Assembly (NCBI RefSeq): GCF_001704415.2
Contig: NW_017189517.1
Location: forward strand, 7,389,167 to 7,453,166
Reading direction: 5' to 3'
From: Capra hircus
Taxonomy: Eukaryota; Chordata; Mammalia; Artiodactyla; Bovidae
DNA length: 64,000 bases
Position 1 is the stretch's first letter, and each line of letters opens with the position of its first letter. Of this stretch, positions 34,283 through 46,976 are shown one piece after another. Under the pieces are notes generated by a model. That model searched no databases. It was not told the origin of the DNA and worked only from the letters and a program-made list of their open reading frames with translations. Both the position numbers and the translations under genes were made by a program.

Positions 34283-34488
34283 GGGCTTCCCTGGTGGCTC
34301 AGTGGTAAAGAATCGGCCTGCCAATGCAGGAGATACAGGTTCAATCCCTGGGTCAGGAAGATCCCCTGGAGGAGGAAATGGCAACCCACTTGAGTATTCT
34401 TGCCTGGGAAATCCCATGGACAGAGGAGCCTGGTTGGCTACAGTCCATGGGGTCACAAAGAGTCAGACCAACTTGCCAACTAAACAAC
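34283..34488 (+). mobile_element. Bov-A2 SINE
   Basis: Full body from gggcttccctggtggctcag to a short acaac tail. The 12-bp duplication aatttcactgtt (34271-34282) and aatttcattgtt (34489-34500) differs at one base. Confidence 0.92.
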
Positions 34489-35032
34489 AATTTCATTGTT
34501 ATTCTATAGCCAGAAGGAATACAAAGTATCCTTCTTCTGTCCTTCCCTTTCAGAATTATGCTTAAATTGTCTTTTAGAATGTTTGGCTTTCAAGGTCCTC
34601 AGGGATGGGAATTTGCTGACTTCTCTCAGTATCTCATTAGGATGTCTGGCCCTTTCAGTTTTGAACCACATTAAATATTTGTAGACAACATAATGAAATA
34701 TGCTAAAGTGTCAATGAGTAAGACCATTTGATGAGATTCTGAACTTTTTAGCTAAGAGTGATGATTCTTATTTCTGTCATTAGATACCAGTTACCTCAAG
34801 AGAGGTCATGAACTTTCAAAACCTCATTGTCTGAAATGTACTTTAATAAGTAAAATTATGCCAACAAGAATATGCTTAGAAAGGGTAGAGGATATATAAG
34901 AAAAGTAACTATTAAAACATGTCAAGATTCCAAAATTGCTATGAATTATAAGAATATTCTCTTTAACAAGCCTTCTTGCAGAATCTGTGTCAGGAATTTT
35001 CAAAGATAACAAGGTTTCCTTTGTGTTCCCAG

Positions 35033-35296
35033 GCTACAAGATCAAGCTGCTGAGACCATTGAAGCCCTGCATGCCGCAGGTCTGAAAGTCTGGGTGCTTA
35101 CTGGTGACAAGATGGAGACTGCAAAATCCACCTGCTATGCCTGCCGCCTTTTCCAAACCAACACTGAGCTCTTGGAACTGACTACCAAGACGATTGAAGA
35201 AAGCGAAAGGAAAGAGGATCGATTACATGAGTTGTTGACTGAATATCGTAAGAAGCTGCTGCGTGAATTTCCTAAAAGTACTAGAAGCCTTAAAAA
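35033..35296 (+). CDS. ATP11C: ATP11C exon (window exon 14): P domain, TGDKMET motif
   Basis: The longest exon here (264 nt, 87 codons, equivalents 655-741). LQDQAAETIEAL and VWVLTGDKMETAKS form the P-domain TGDK loop that binds the phosphate environment. A charged segment TTKTIEESERKEDRLHELL follows. The acceptor is tcccAG and the donor aa|gtaaga. Human equivalents differ at a few positions only (for example LLTEYRKKLLREF for LLIEYRKKLLHEF). Confidence 0.96.
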
Positions 35297-35945
35297 GTAA
35301 GAAAGTGCATCAATTTGTCATATTTAAACCTTGGTACAGATGTAAACCACAGCTACTTATGCAGAAAGCTCTGTTTTCTCTAATTTATCATTGGTTGGTT
35401 GTAGGTGGTTTATCCCTGTGAGTTAGAACCTTCCCTGAGGACTTGGCTAATGGCCTATTTGAGATTATTTGGCACTTTCCACTTCATGTTTCTGTTTTTA
35501 AAAAAACCTACACTTCTTGAGCTTTAGAAAAGTGGTTCATTTTCTAAATATTTAGGGTCTGGGTATTTCGCATTGATATCCTGGCCTGGTCCATGTTAAG
35601 AAAAAATATCCCTTTTCATGGTCTCTTAAATTGAATGTAATAAAGTCAGTCTCTGTAACAGTTTCTGTGCAGGTTGAGGTCCTGGAGCCATTTTCTCTGT
35701 GAATTTTTATGCTTCAAAGGAGACCAAACACTTGATAGCATAGCCACTCGACTGCTTTCAACAAGCTGCTTAGGAAGAACTTGTAGAACCTAGGGTTCTC
35801 AAGGAAAGGCACTGATCCACAATAATTCAATACCCAGAGATACATTGACCATGGCTTAGGTTTGTCTAAACCAATTACTGGAATTTACCTTGGCCATACG
35901 CAAATCGATTTCCTCTTCTAAATCCAAAGACCCCTAGGTAATACT
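35297..35945. other. Intron 14, left part, unassigned
   Basis: No recognised element. Confidence 0.5.
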
Positions 35946-35949
35946 ATTT

Positions 35950-36180
35950 TACATTTCTTAAGCATACTCTTTGTTCCAGGAACAGCATTAAGCACTTTAA
36001 ATTATTCTCATTTAATCTTCACAACAACCCAGTAACAACTAATTTTCTTCATGTTAAAAATAGGGAAACTAAGGCTCAGAGAGATGAAGTGACTTATTCG
36101 AGGTAACACAGCTAATAAAATGTAGAACAGGTCTATCCAATTCCAGATCCTATGCTTTTAACAACTCTGCTGTATCTCTG
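35950..36180 (+). repeat. MIR SINE
   Basis: Well preserved: ccaggaacagcattaagcac, ttaatcttcacaacaaccca, and aactaaggctcagagagatg. Confidence 0.8.
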
Positions 36181-36391
36181 TCCTCATCTGTAGGGTTTTC
36201 ACAGGCTTTAAAAATGAACAACCCACATTCATGAGGTGATGGCCAATTTTAAAACAGCTGTTGTTGTTCTGTTACTTGGACATGAGTGAGAGTAAACAGG
36301 TTTTTATTAATTGTCTGTGATAAATGTTTCCTTCCTTTAGCCAAATGGTACTTATTAAGGCAGTCCAGATTACATGTTTTACTTGTGCATT

Positions 36392-36755
36392 TATCTTAAT
36401 CTGCTCAGGCCATCATAACAAAATACCACAGAGCGGGGGGCTTAAACAATAGAAACTTACTTCTTGCATTTCTGAAGGCCAGAAGTCTGCGATCAGGGTG
36501 CCAACATGGCTAAGTTCTGGTGAGGTTCCCCCTGCCTGGCTTGTAGAAAGTGGGCTGTATCCTTTCTTAGCTGAGAGGAAGCTCTGTTGTCTCTTCCCCT
36601 TCTTATAAGGATATTGATCCCATCATGAGGGCCCCACCCTCACAACTTCATCTAGACCTATCTATCTCACAAAGGCCTCATTTCCAAATACCCTCACCCT
36701 GAGGGTTAGGGATTCAACATGGGACTTCATGAGAGACACAGTTAAATCTGCAGCA
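36392..36755 (+). repeat. Old mammalian interspersed repeat, family not assigned
   Basis: The sequence ggccatcataacaaaatacc, then ttcttataaggatattgatc and gaggttagggattcaacat-type steps are found widely in mammalian genomes, probably L1M-related. I cannot name the subfamily. Confidence 0.55.
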
Positions 36756-37039
36756 CCATTCAGCAGCTCTTGGGCACTTGTGTAAAAGCCAGGGCTTATG
36801 GAAAATTGAACTCGCCATCTCAAAACATTTCCTCTTCCTCATTCATCTGCAGTTTGGTGAAGTCTTTCCCCAAGTTACACAAACATGAGACACAGCATCC
36901 CTTTGGCCAACTTCTGCTCCTTTGTCTCTTCCATTGCAAATCCGCCCCCAAGCCCTACCCATGTTCTCACTCTCTCCACTGGAGCTTTATCAGATTCCTA
37001 GTAATTTGTGCCTTAAAGCACTCTGCCCAATGACTGGTC

Positions 37040-37425
37040 CTTAGGTGTAAAGCACTGCCCATATCATAACCCTGCTCAGAAACCTTTAGTGGGTCTCCAT
37101 TACCCACAGAATTAGGTCATATCAAAGACCCCAGGTGACCTTTTCAACTTATTTTCCTAGTGTACCACACATACTGGAGAAATGGCAACCCACTCCAGTA
37201 TTCTCGCCTTGGGAAATCCCATGGACAGAGGAGCCTGGTGGGCTATGGTCCATGGGGTCACAAAGAATCAGACACAACTAAAGCAACTTAACACACACAC
37301 CATACATTCATTCTCTCTTTCTTCACCTCTTTCTGTCCTCTCAAGTTCCATTTTAGATGTCATACCTCATAAAGAACCCATTGTTCTTTCCTGGTGTGTA
37401 TTTATTCTCCCAATCACTGGATATT
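37040..37425 (+). repeat. L2-like fragment, split by a SINE
   Basis: L2-type steps (ccctgctcagaaaccttta, gggtctccattacccacag) lie on the left of the SINE at 37172. Probable continuation lies on its right. Low certainty. Confidence 0.4.
37172..37301 (+). mobile_element. Bov-A SINE, 5-prime truncated
   Basis: Starts at gagaaatggcaacccactcc and ends in an ACACAC tail. Flanking duplication uncertain (accacacatac and acaccatacat resemble each other). Confidence 0.85.
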
Positions 37426-37427
37426 AA

Positions 37428-37535
37428 CCTTTTTAAAAATTATTTTATTTTATATTGGAGTACAATTGATTAACAGTATTGTGTTAGTTTCAGGTGTATA
37501 GCAAAGTGATTCAGTTATATATGTATCTATTCTTT
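37428..37535 (-). mobile_element. L1 3-prime tail, antisense
   Basis: tattttatattggagtacaa then gtgttagtttcaggtgtata, the reverse of an artiodactyl L1 3-prime end. Confidence 0.65.
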
Positions 37536-38203
37536 TCAGATGTTGACCATTTATCATGTTTAGTGGGGCATTTTCTCTCATGTGTGCCTCTTTCACCCCA
37601 AGATTTTCTAGTCTCCAGGAAAAATTTAGTTAATAATTCTTTCCGTTTTTCTATATGGCTTAGTTAGAGTTGATGTTTACAGATATTGCTTGATTGATTA
37701 TTGAGCCACTGTTTTCTGGACATTGTTAGCTCTGTGAGTAGGGGAGCAAAGGAATGCATGATTGATATCTCTTTAATTAGTGAATAAAACATGCTCATAA
37801 TAGTATGAAACAAAATATGGAAGGAAGGAATGATGAGGCATATTAGGCTCTCACTACTCATAGTCTGTAAAACAGCAGCTCTTTAAACAGTAAACTTTGA
37901 GAAGCATAGCATTAGACGAATGAATCTGTAATGATAAGACCCTGCTGCGTTTAACACTTCTGCAGCGATTCTCAAATGGCATCCAAGATTGCCTGAGAAG
38001 AAATTGATTAATTGCTGGTTTTTTCATAATTGCAAAAAAAATGAAATGTTAATTGGTAGCATTTTTTCAGTTATGTTTTCCCTCCATATGGTTTTCTTAA
38101 ATAGTTGGCACCCATTATATTTGTCTTTCCTGGCAACTAATACTGCTCAGTCCTGGCTATGTATGCAAATAACCTATGGAGCCTTTTAGAATATGCCTAT
38201 ATA

Positions 38204-38293
38204 TTGGGTTGGCCAAAATGTCCATTTGGGTTTTTCCATGTTATGAATGAACCTATTCTGGATAAACCCAGGTGAACTTTTTGGCCAACGCAG
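38204..38293. mobile_element. Mariner-like MITE with terminal inverted repeats
   Basis: ttgggttggccaaaatgtcc at the left pairs with gaactttttggccaacgca at the right. The interior carries a second palindromic arm (gggtttttccatg). About 90 bp in total. A TA lies next to the left end. Confidence 0.75.
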
Positions 38294-38950
38294 TCTAACC
38301 AAGCTCTGTCCAAGATACTCAGATTTAATTTGTCTGTGGATAAACCTAAGACATGGGCTTTTTAAAAAGCTGCCTAAGTGACTCTAATGGGAAAGCTATG
38401 GTTGAAAATCACTTATCTAGTATAAAATGATACTTATTTAAAGAACATAAATCATTGTATGGAATTCTTTAATGAACACTTTGTCTTTTTGGTAGTCTGT
38501 CATATTTGAGAAGCCAGATCTATTGATAGGTTTTGTCAGTCAGGCAAAAATGTTAAGAATATCTTCTGTGATTTGTATACCCCAAAGCCGTTTTGTCTTT
38601 TCCCTGCATCGTTCAGTTTTCAGATTGACTAATGATTTGTCTTCGTATCAGAGTTTTACTGATTGAACTGTAATTTCCAAAATTCATTTTGAGTTTCTTA
38701 TATGGAGACTGGCTGCTAGATTTTCATTATTTTTATATTTAGAACTTAGTGACTTCTGTCTGGGCAACTTGAGCCTCAAAGATGTGATAGAAAGTCTCTA
38801 TTGTGCCATTAATAGAAATGGTTGCTTCTTCAGAATTCACAGGTCCAGGAACCAGATTGACGATAAAGTCTGCTTTTTGTGGTTTTTTCAAGTTCCTAAA
38901 AAGCAATGTGTAGTAGATTCAAATATATTTGCATTATTTTTCTTTTTCAG
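38294..38950. other. Intron 14, right end, unassigned
   Basis: No recognised element. The frame at 38769-39140 is the exon extended upstream into the intron. Confidence 0.5.
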
Positions 38951-39125
38951 AGCATGGACAGAACATCAGGAATACGGATTAATCATTGATGGCTCCACTC
39001 TGTCTCTTATATTAAACTCTAGTCAAGACTCTGGTTCTAACAATTACAAAAGCATTTTCCTACAGATCTGCATGAAGTGCACAGCAGTGCTCTGCTGTCG
39101 GATGGCCCCGTTACAGAAAGCCCAG
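38951..39125 (+). CDS. ATP11C: ATP11C exon (window exon 15): P domain
   Basis: A 175-nt exon encodes AWTEHQEYGLIIDGSTLSLI through CRMAPLQKAQ (equivalents 743-800). GLIIDGSTL and VLCCRMAPLQKAQ are highly conserved flippase P-domain elements. The acceptor is tttttcAG and the donor CAG|gtaact. A 4.4-kb intron follows. Confidence 0.96.
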
Positions 39126-39179
39126 GTAACTGGATATTAGTTGATGTTCCATCCTGGGTACTTCTGTACACATACATAC

Positions 39180-42075
39180 AAATGATCACTTTTAATTCTC
39201 TTCAAAGGGCCCTGAGTACCTTATTATATCTTCCCTGACCTCTTCCTCTGTGTGGTCCAACTCAGGAGCCTTCCCGCCAATTTGAATTAAACCTGTGCTG
39301 CACCTTGTTGTCCCCTCAAGCTGTCTGTCCAGTTGCTCACCTTCCAAACTTCTCTAATGAGTGCTTGGTGCCTGCTGCCTTCATCCCACTACTCCTGGCT
39401 CCACTGTTCCATTTGCTCCATACATACTTTCTTCCCATGTTAGTCTGTAGAATCTCTTGGAGGAGAGCAGCAAACTCCTTGCCGAATCCATTGCACTGTC
39501 TTCCATTTTCTCCTCCTTTCTCTACTGCAGTTGACACTGCAATTATGTCCCTGTTTAAACTCTCCTCCCTTGGTTTCTATGATAGTCCACAGTCCTCTTT
39601 TTTTCCATCTTGACAAGATGGTGTTTTTTTGTTTCATCCTTGGTTTTCTCCCTGATTATCAGGTTTTTCTGGGGCTATGTCTTCTATCTGCTTTTCACTT
39701 AAATCCTATCTTTGGATAAGCACATCCTTTTCTATGACTCCAACTGACTTGTCCTTTTTGTTAAGTCACATATTTCTAGCTGCCTGCTAGACGGCTCTAT
39801 GTGGACTCCCTCTGTAACATTAAATTCTAGTATCCAAGACAGATATTTATAATTTTCTCCTTCAGGCCAGTTTGGGTTACCCTTTTTCTTTATTATTCCT
39901 GTCACCAGTGACATTTTTCTTTTGCTCCCCAAGTCTCCAAACTGCCTTTGACCCTTTTCTTCTCACTCACTCCATATAATCACCATGTCCTGTTGTTCCT
40001 ACCTTTTGTTATAGCTCTCATTTTGGTGCCGTCTTCTTAAACCTTTTGTCTCCATCTTAGTGCAAGCAAGCCCTTAGGACTTTATACACAGAGTGTTTCA
40101 TTTAATCTTACTAATCCCCTTGCTTTCGCCCTTCCCCCTTCCATATCTTTCCCCATATTCCCAAATTAATCTTGTTAAAAGTGTCCTTCCAACATATATT
40201 CTCGCTCAGAACTTTTCAGTAGTTTCCTAGTCCCTTAGGATGAAGGGCAGATGACTCAGTATGGCAGCCACCCCTGTGAACCCTTTCCATGTGTCTGTAC
40301 ACACTTTGAGTCCACCATCACTCCCACATCCAGCGTGAATCCTCCACTCCTATTGGCTGTTCCCCTTTTGTGTCCCTTCCCATGTGCCATGCTCACGCCA
40401 ACTTCCAGGACTTCCCTCATATCATTTCCTCATCTGGAATTGTCTCTGAATTCCTCTTGACCTAACAAAAATTGTATTCCTAACAAAACCCAGTACAGAG
40501 GCCACCCCCTATGTGCTGTCTTTTCCAGCTCCTCCAGCTTGCATTAATCTGCTTCACCTTGCCTCCTTGTACTCACTGCATCTCTGGAACCTTAGAGTGT
40601 TAGGTATACAACTTTTCACTTCTGTGTACACTGTATTCTTTTATATGCATTGGTCTTGCTTCTTCCCATCCCTTAGCTGCTTGCTTTAGACCCAGGGGCT
40701 GGTGCTGTGTCTTTGGCTTCTCCTTCACAGGCTTCGCCCCTACCTTGCACAGGCATTTGCATGCACCCAGCCCATCCTAATTGAGGGAATTGTCTCTCCC
40801 TACCTTCTCACTTACAGTTTCTACTGCAATCATATGCTCTTCTTTCTTCAAGCTTCAGAGCCTCTGTTAGCCCCAGCTGGGGAAGCAGATCCTATCAGAA
40901 CAATATCCATAGAAATCTGTTCCTCTAATCAAAGGTAATACCTCTTTCCTTTTTATTTTCCCCCTACATTCATTGTCTGCTGCTCAGATTGGTCACCTGG
41001 GTTTTGACTGCTCCACTGCCCAGGCCAGTATCTGAATTCCTAACACCATGCTGCTTCTCCCACCCAGAACATGGAGCCCCACCCCTGCTGTCATTCAGTC
41101 CATAGTCTCTTTTATTTCTCTCACTATCATCACCTCTTCCAGAATATCACCTACCATTTACTATCATCTACTCATAGGTGTTTTTCAAATCACTTCTCCA
41201 ATCCCAGTCTTTGGAGTTCCACTTGATTTCTCCAGTTGCTTAGTGAATACGTTTTCTTGGGTGTGTCATTATCACCTCAGTTCAACCTTCTCTAGAGTCC
41301 AGTTGTCATTTTCGTTGTCTTTTTTTACAAGTGTTACTGAGCACACTGTACTTCTAGATCTGTATGTTAACGTCCCCTCTGCTTTAACCTTCCGTGTGCT
41401 CTCAGTCACCAAATTCTGACCATTTTCTAGTACATTGTCTTTTCCATCTCTTTCCATCAGCTTCCAGGTCCAGGACTTTAACAGCTCTTTGAACTCCATG
41501 TCAACTAACTTCTTTCTTAGCCTGCAGTCTAGGCTTTTCTTCTCATTTCTCCTTTTTCATGCACCCTGTTACCACTTTTATAATATGGCCCCATATTATA
41601 TTATCTACCTGTCCATGTCCCCTTTATGAAAACTCAATTGGTCTGGTGAAATCAGACCCATTTTCTGAGCATATATTGGACTTAACTGTCAGTATGCCTT
41701 AGATTGTGCTCTTCCCTTTCCCTGGAATACTCCTCCAAACCCTTTTCCCTATCCATGCATATATTACCAGTCCTTTATGGTTTAGATCAACCCACGCTTC
41801 CTTCTATAAAATCATTTCTCATCACTCTGGCCTGTAGTGTCCTCTCCCTTCTCTGATATCATAGGCCTTCTTATGTGGACAACTTAGATGACAGTGTTAT
41901 ATATTCTCTTGCATAAATATTGAGTATTATTATCTTTTATTGTTAATCTGGTTCTTTGATGTTATTGTATCCATTCCCCGTTACATGCTTCCTTAGGTGT
42001 GTGACCAAGCCACATATCCTTTTTGAGGATTTGCACTTCACTTTGCACATTGTGTTGCATATAGTTATAGTAGGT
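39180..42075. repeat. CT-rich intron block with L2-like fragments
   Basis: Several stretches look like decayed L2 on the + strand (ttccctttccctggaatact, tggttttagatcaacccac-type steps near 41710-41830, and an end like gtaggtcaataaatactttt at 42071). The whole block is pyrimidine-rich on the + strand with many short open frames but no splice-flanked conserved exon. Boundaries are uncertain. Confidence 0.4.
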
Positions 42076-43562
42076 CAATAAATACTTTTTGGTAAATTGA
42101 TTTCTTTTTTGGTGAGGCTATCTAGAGATTGAAGAGTTCTTAATTTCAGTGACTTGGAACTTCTGGAAAAAAAACTTGATGTTTATCTATCTAGATCTTT
42201 ATGGGCTTATGGTCCATAGCAATATATCCTTTTATCTTTCTGCAACGACTGGCTTTCATCTTTTTAATCTGTATTTGCATGCAGAAGCTGTCATCCTTGA
42301 TAATTTTATCACCTTCCCTAGACCTTTCCTGACTGCATTTTTCTTCTTTTAGGTCATTACTGCATACAGTATAATAGGTGCAATTATTTAAACCAGTAAT
42401 GTAGCCCATTAAAAACAAGTTTACTTTTGTCTTTGACTTACTGATTATTTCTGACACTCATAAAGTTTTTAAAAAGAACCAAGTTGAGGTGAAGGATTGG
42501 GGAAAACCTGGCATTTCCTAGTAACATCATTTTTGTGTCAGATGGATTGGGCATCAGGTTTTTTTGGTGTGCAATTTAACTAAAACCTGACTGAATTTTG
42601 TTTAAAGAAAAGACTGCAGGGTGGTTTTGCCTCATAAATTATTTTTAATCTATATGGGAATGGATTTTATTTATGTTACCTGGTGAAAGCCTTTGAGAGT
42701 ACAAAATTTTTGCAAGACATTATTTAACTACTTATTTACATAAGCTGTTTAAAAGCTGCTAGATTCCAAGGGGTTTTGAGGGTTGACACATAAAGCAGTC
42801 ATTGGTAGGAGGACAGCCACTTACCCAATATTCTTCCCACAGTAACTCTGCCAGGAGAAGTTTTCTTTTATTCAGTACCTACCGTGAACACAGCATTGAG
42901 CTGCACTGTGCCATCAACATATCTTTAAAAGACACTCAGGGAATGATGATGCTTTATACACATCTCAGGCATCTTTCTGCAAAGGTCATCCATCACCTTT
43001 AGGGTACCCCCTTTTAAAATGCAGCAACCTGTATGAGAGATCAAATCATATTGAGCACTCAAAGATTTGGTAAAGTTTAGTCGGCAGGTAGATGAAAATA
43101 AGGGTTGGGGTGCACCCAGGGGTGGTTGGAGTATCAGCAGGGAGCAGAGAGGCAGAGGTGACCAAAACCATTATCCTCTCACTGCCCACTTTTGTCCTGG
43201 TTGCCCCATGCATATTACCCTAAATCAGCTCTCTGGTCTCCACTTTCTCTCCTTCACTACCTGATCTGAAAGGATATGTGAAGCAGTGACAAGAGGGGAT
43301 GTGTTCTGCTCTCTAATGTGGGTAGAAGGCATGGATTAGACAGTTCATCCATCAGCAAAACCAGAAACAAGTGGGCACTGGTGTTACATTTTGAAAAGCT
43401 GTGTTGTTCTCCCCTGAGAATTCGACACTATTATATGCACAGACCACCTTTCTGTTTGCAAGGCATCCATTTAAAAGTGTGAATGAGGCAAATACCCCCG
43501 TGGAGTACAAGCTCACATTCTGCTTTGACCTTTTCTATACCTCTCTTGTATTTAACATTTAG
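42076..43562. other. Intron 15, right part, unassigned
   Basis: No recognised element or exon. Confidence 0.45.
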
Positions 43563-43665
43563 ATTGTAAGAATGGTGAAGAATTTAAAAGGCAGCCCAAT
43601 CACACTGTCGATAGGTGATGGTGCCAATGATGTTAGCATGATCTTGGAATCCCATGTGGGCATAG
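43563..43665 (+). CDS. ATP11C: ATP11C exon (window exon 16): P domain hinge GDGAND
   Basis: A 103-nt exon encodes IVRMVKNLKGSPITLSIGDG and ANDVSMILESHVGI (equivalents 801-834). GDGANDVSM contains the aspartate that coordinates Mg in the phosphorylated enzyme. The acceptor is acatttAG and the donor g|gtaaga. Confidence 0.96.
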
Positions 43666-44486
43666 GTAAGAAACATCTAATGAGATGGCAGCTGTAAGGT
43701 ATCAGTATTGCTTTTAGGTAGAGTGGTCTTATTATTCTAGAGATTGTTTTCGTTGCTCATCTTGAATTTGAATTCAGGAATGATCATTGTTAATCAAATG
43801 AAGGTTCTCATCTGATCATGGAATATGCCCATGCATAAGTCCTACCCCTGGTGGGAATGTAGCAATACCAGGCTGGAGGATATTATTTTATTAGCCAAGT
43901 AAACCAAATTTCTGAAACCTCTTGGCCGTGTGATTGATCATTTAGCTCTCATTTTTGCCAGCGTGCAGGAAATTTTATTGATTTTTCACCACTGGCCAGA
44001 TCGCCTGCTTATGTTGCTACACTGTATCTTTTGAGGTCCTTAACTGCTTGGAACTCAGAAATAATAACTGGCTGGCTAATTTTCCTCATGCTGATATCTA
44101 TGCATGGTCGTTTGGGCTGTAGTGATGAATTTACATGTTGGCATGCAACAACAGCTTATCTACGACCTCACCATTTTGCCCCCTGTTAGGTTTCTGGGAG
44201 GCAGCGATCCTAACACCCCAGCATTTTTTTGGAGGGGGAGAAAATAATAGCATTATTAGTATTTTGGAGATTATTATAAAGCAGTTTGGATTCCCAAATT
44301 CTTTCCATTTGGAAGTAACCCTATTTACTGGGGAACTCTAGTTCGACTCATGGGCTACTGACCAGAAATGGCCTGAAGCCACTTGAGCTCATGGGCTCAA
44401 GCTTGAGCATGGGCTGCTACTCAGCCTTGCAGGACATTTGATCTTGTCTAAAATGTCCATAGTGCATTTTGTCCACACAAAAAAGT
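43666..44486. other. Intron 16, left part, unassigned
   Basis: No recognised element. Confidence 0.45.
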
Positions 44487-44493
44487 CCTTGAA

Positions 44494-44709
44494 ATTCTGT
44501 TGTTTAGTCCCTAAGTCGTGTCTGACTCTTTTGTGACCCTATAGACCGTAGCCTGCCAGGCTACTTTGTCCATGGGATTCTCCAGGCAAGAATACTGGAG
44601 TGAGTTGCCATGCCCTCCTCCAGGGGAACTCCACTTCCCTCCAGGGATTGAACCCACATCTCCTGTATTGGCAGGTGGATTCTTTACCACAGAGCAGCCT
44701 GAGAAGCCC
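44494..44709 (-). mobile_element. Bov-A type SINE, antisense
   Basis: Body from gtccctaagtcgtgtctgac to cacagagcagcctgagaag. A 7-bp ccttgaa repeat (44487-44493 and 44710-44716) with further partial identity is the likely duplication. Confidence 0.85.
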
Positions 44710-44716
44710 CCTTGAA

Positions 44717-45287
44717 GTTTGGTGCTGTCCAGAACTATTTGGTGTAGACCGAGTATGCTGATGGGCATTTTGGACAAGAGCAAATTTCAATGATCTTTGG
44801 TGTGAATCAGCTGGTTTATGGACATTTTGGACAGGACTAAGTGTTAGCTAACCACTGCTCAGAGTATCATTTGGTATGAGGACTTAACCATCTCATTACA
44901 ACTCTTCAGTTTTGAGCTCTTAAACCATAAACCCCAGGTCTCTGAGTTGCTTTAACATAGCACCTAGTCTGGTGCCATGTATAATTAATCACTAACCAAG
45001 TACCTTCAAGATATTTTTCAGATTAAATTTTTTCCTCAGTATAATTTTTGCCTTATCATGATTAAAATAATGATTTCATTAATTGTTTTATATTTTGTTA
45101 TAAATAGGTAATTGCCAATTAAACAATTTTTATTGATAAATCTCACCGATAAAAGCACTTTTTGCTTAAGAAAACAAAGCTAAACTATTCAATTGAACTG
45201 TACTTGTAAGCAAGAAAAACATGGAAGTAACAGATGAGGTGATTACTTACTCTATAAAAATACCCTATAGAGATTGTCTTATTTTAG
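44717..45287. other. Intron 16, right part, unassigned
   Basis: No recognised element. The frame 45221-45481 is the exon extended upstream. Confidence 0.5.
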
Positions 45288-45433
45288 GTATTAAAGGCAA
45301 AGAAGGTCGCCAAGCATCCAGGAATAGCGATTATGCGGTCCCAAAGTTTAAACATTTAAAGAAACTGCTGTTGGCTCATGGACATCTATATTATGTGAGA
45401 ATCGCACACCTTGTCCAGTATTTCTTCTATAAG
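45288..45433 (+). CDS. ATP11C: ATP11C exon (window exon 17): end of P domain and M5
   Basis: A 146-nt exon finishes a split glycine and encodes IKGKEGRQASRNSDYAVPKF through LVQYFFYK (equivalents 836-883). The RNSDY motif and the LLLAHGHLYYVR entry into M5 are hallmarks of P4-ATPases; the M5 lysine of FFYKN is important for lipid transport in the family. The acceptor is tttAG and the donor AAG|gtatgt. Confidence 0.95.
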
Positions 45434-45639
45434 GTATGTGATAAAATATTTGTAATTTATGAGCGTTTAACACAGCATTGACTTAGCTTGGTTGTAGGGG
45501 TTTTTTTTGTTCTTTTTTCATATTTCTTTTAGTGTCTTAGCCCTGAAATTTGTGGTCAGTAAAAGAGAGGTGTTCTATTTAATGAATCAGAAACCAGAAA
45601 TTCCTTTTAATGAAAGAGATTTGAGATGAAAAATTTTAA

Positions 45640-46939
45640 GTAAATTTTCTTAAAGTATAGTTTAAATACAGTACAGTGTACCCATTAAATGTTAATATCT
45701 TGATTTTGACAAATGTTTGCGCCCATGTAACTACCACCAGAATCAAATATTGACGACATCTATCACCCCAGAAAGTTCTCTTGTGCTTTTCCAATCTTCT
45801 CCACCCTTGCACCAAACAATGACTTATCCTATTGACATTACTATATGATATATAGTAATATAAATGATATATAATATATAAATTTAGATATAATTTATGC
45901 AACATATACGTTAGGTTTACCTGTTTTAACCGTGTACCAGAACTTGATCTCTTATCCTATATTCTGTTCTGTTTATTTTTTTGAAGTTTTTTCAGTTTTC
46001 ATTTTGAGATAATTTCATACTTTTTAAAAGTTGCAAAATTAGTGAAATCTCGTATACTTTCTGCTCAGCTTTGCCAACTGTTAGCACCTTAGATAACACA
46101 CAGCATAGTTACCAAGATCAATAAATTGATATTAATTAGCACATTATTAACTAGTCTATATACTGTATTGGAATTTTGCTAATGGTCCCACAGATATTTG
46201 TTTTGTGGTCCATCTCAGACTCATGCCTGCATTTAAGGATCCTGATCTCCTTAGTCTTCTTTAACCTGGGATAGTTCCTATCTTTTTTGTCTTTATGATC
46301 TTAACATGTTTGAAGAATGCTGGCCATTTAGTTAGTTGAATGTCCCTCAATTTGGGTTTGTCTAATATTTGCCTGTTATTAGATTCAAGTTTGGGCACAA
46401 TTACCACAGAAGCGTTATTGCAACCTGCTGAGGGCATCATATCAGGAGGATGTGTTATCAGGATGTCCCATTCATGATAATGTCAACTTTGATACATTGA
46501 TTCAGATGGTGTTTTGAGGGTCTCAGGACACCTGTTTTGCTTGTGTAATTTTGTTTGAAAAGAGAACTCTCCCACTAAACCAGATACTTTATTCTGTGTT
46601 GAAATTCATTACCATCATTCATTGTTACTCAGATTGTCACAGACTTGGTGCCCACGTCCTTTCACCATGTCCCCATCATTAACTTTTTATTTTATTGTGA
46701 TGACATGTAACAAGAGCTCTATCTCCTTAACAGATTATTAAGTGGAAGAATACAGTCCTTTAAGTATAGCAGATCTCTAGAACTTACTAAAACTTTATAC
46801 CCATTGAGTATACCCATCCCTGAACATCACCTTTTTTTAAGTCTTGTTTGTTTTCTGGTACCACATGATGTTCTAGGCGCCTCTTGTATTTTTTCCTTCT
46901 CCAGCCCTGGATTCAGACTTTTCTCCAAGGATCTCTGGT

Positions 46940-46970
<31 letters not shown>
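45640..46970 (-). repeat. Old L1 (L1M-like) sequence, antisense, with T run
   Basis: Steps such as aaaattagtgaaatctcgta, gctaatggtcccacagatat and gtttgtctaatatttgcctg resemble old L1 3-prime untranslated sequence on the minus strand. A 28-bp T run at 46942-46969 may be a separate poly(A) tail. Subfamily not assigned. Confidence 0.5.
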
Positions 46971-46976
<6 letters not shown>

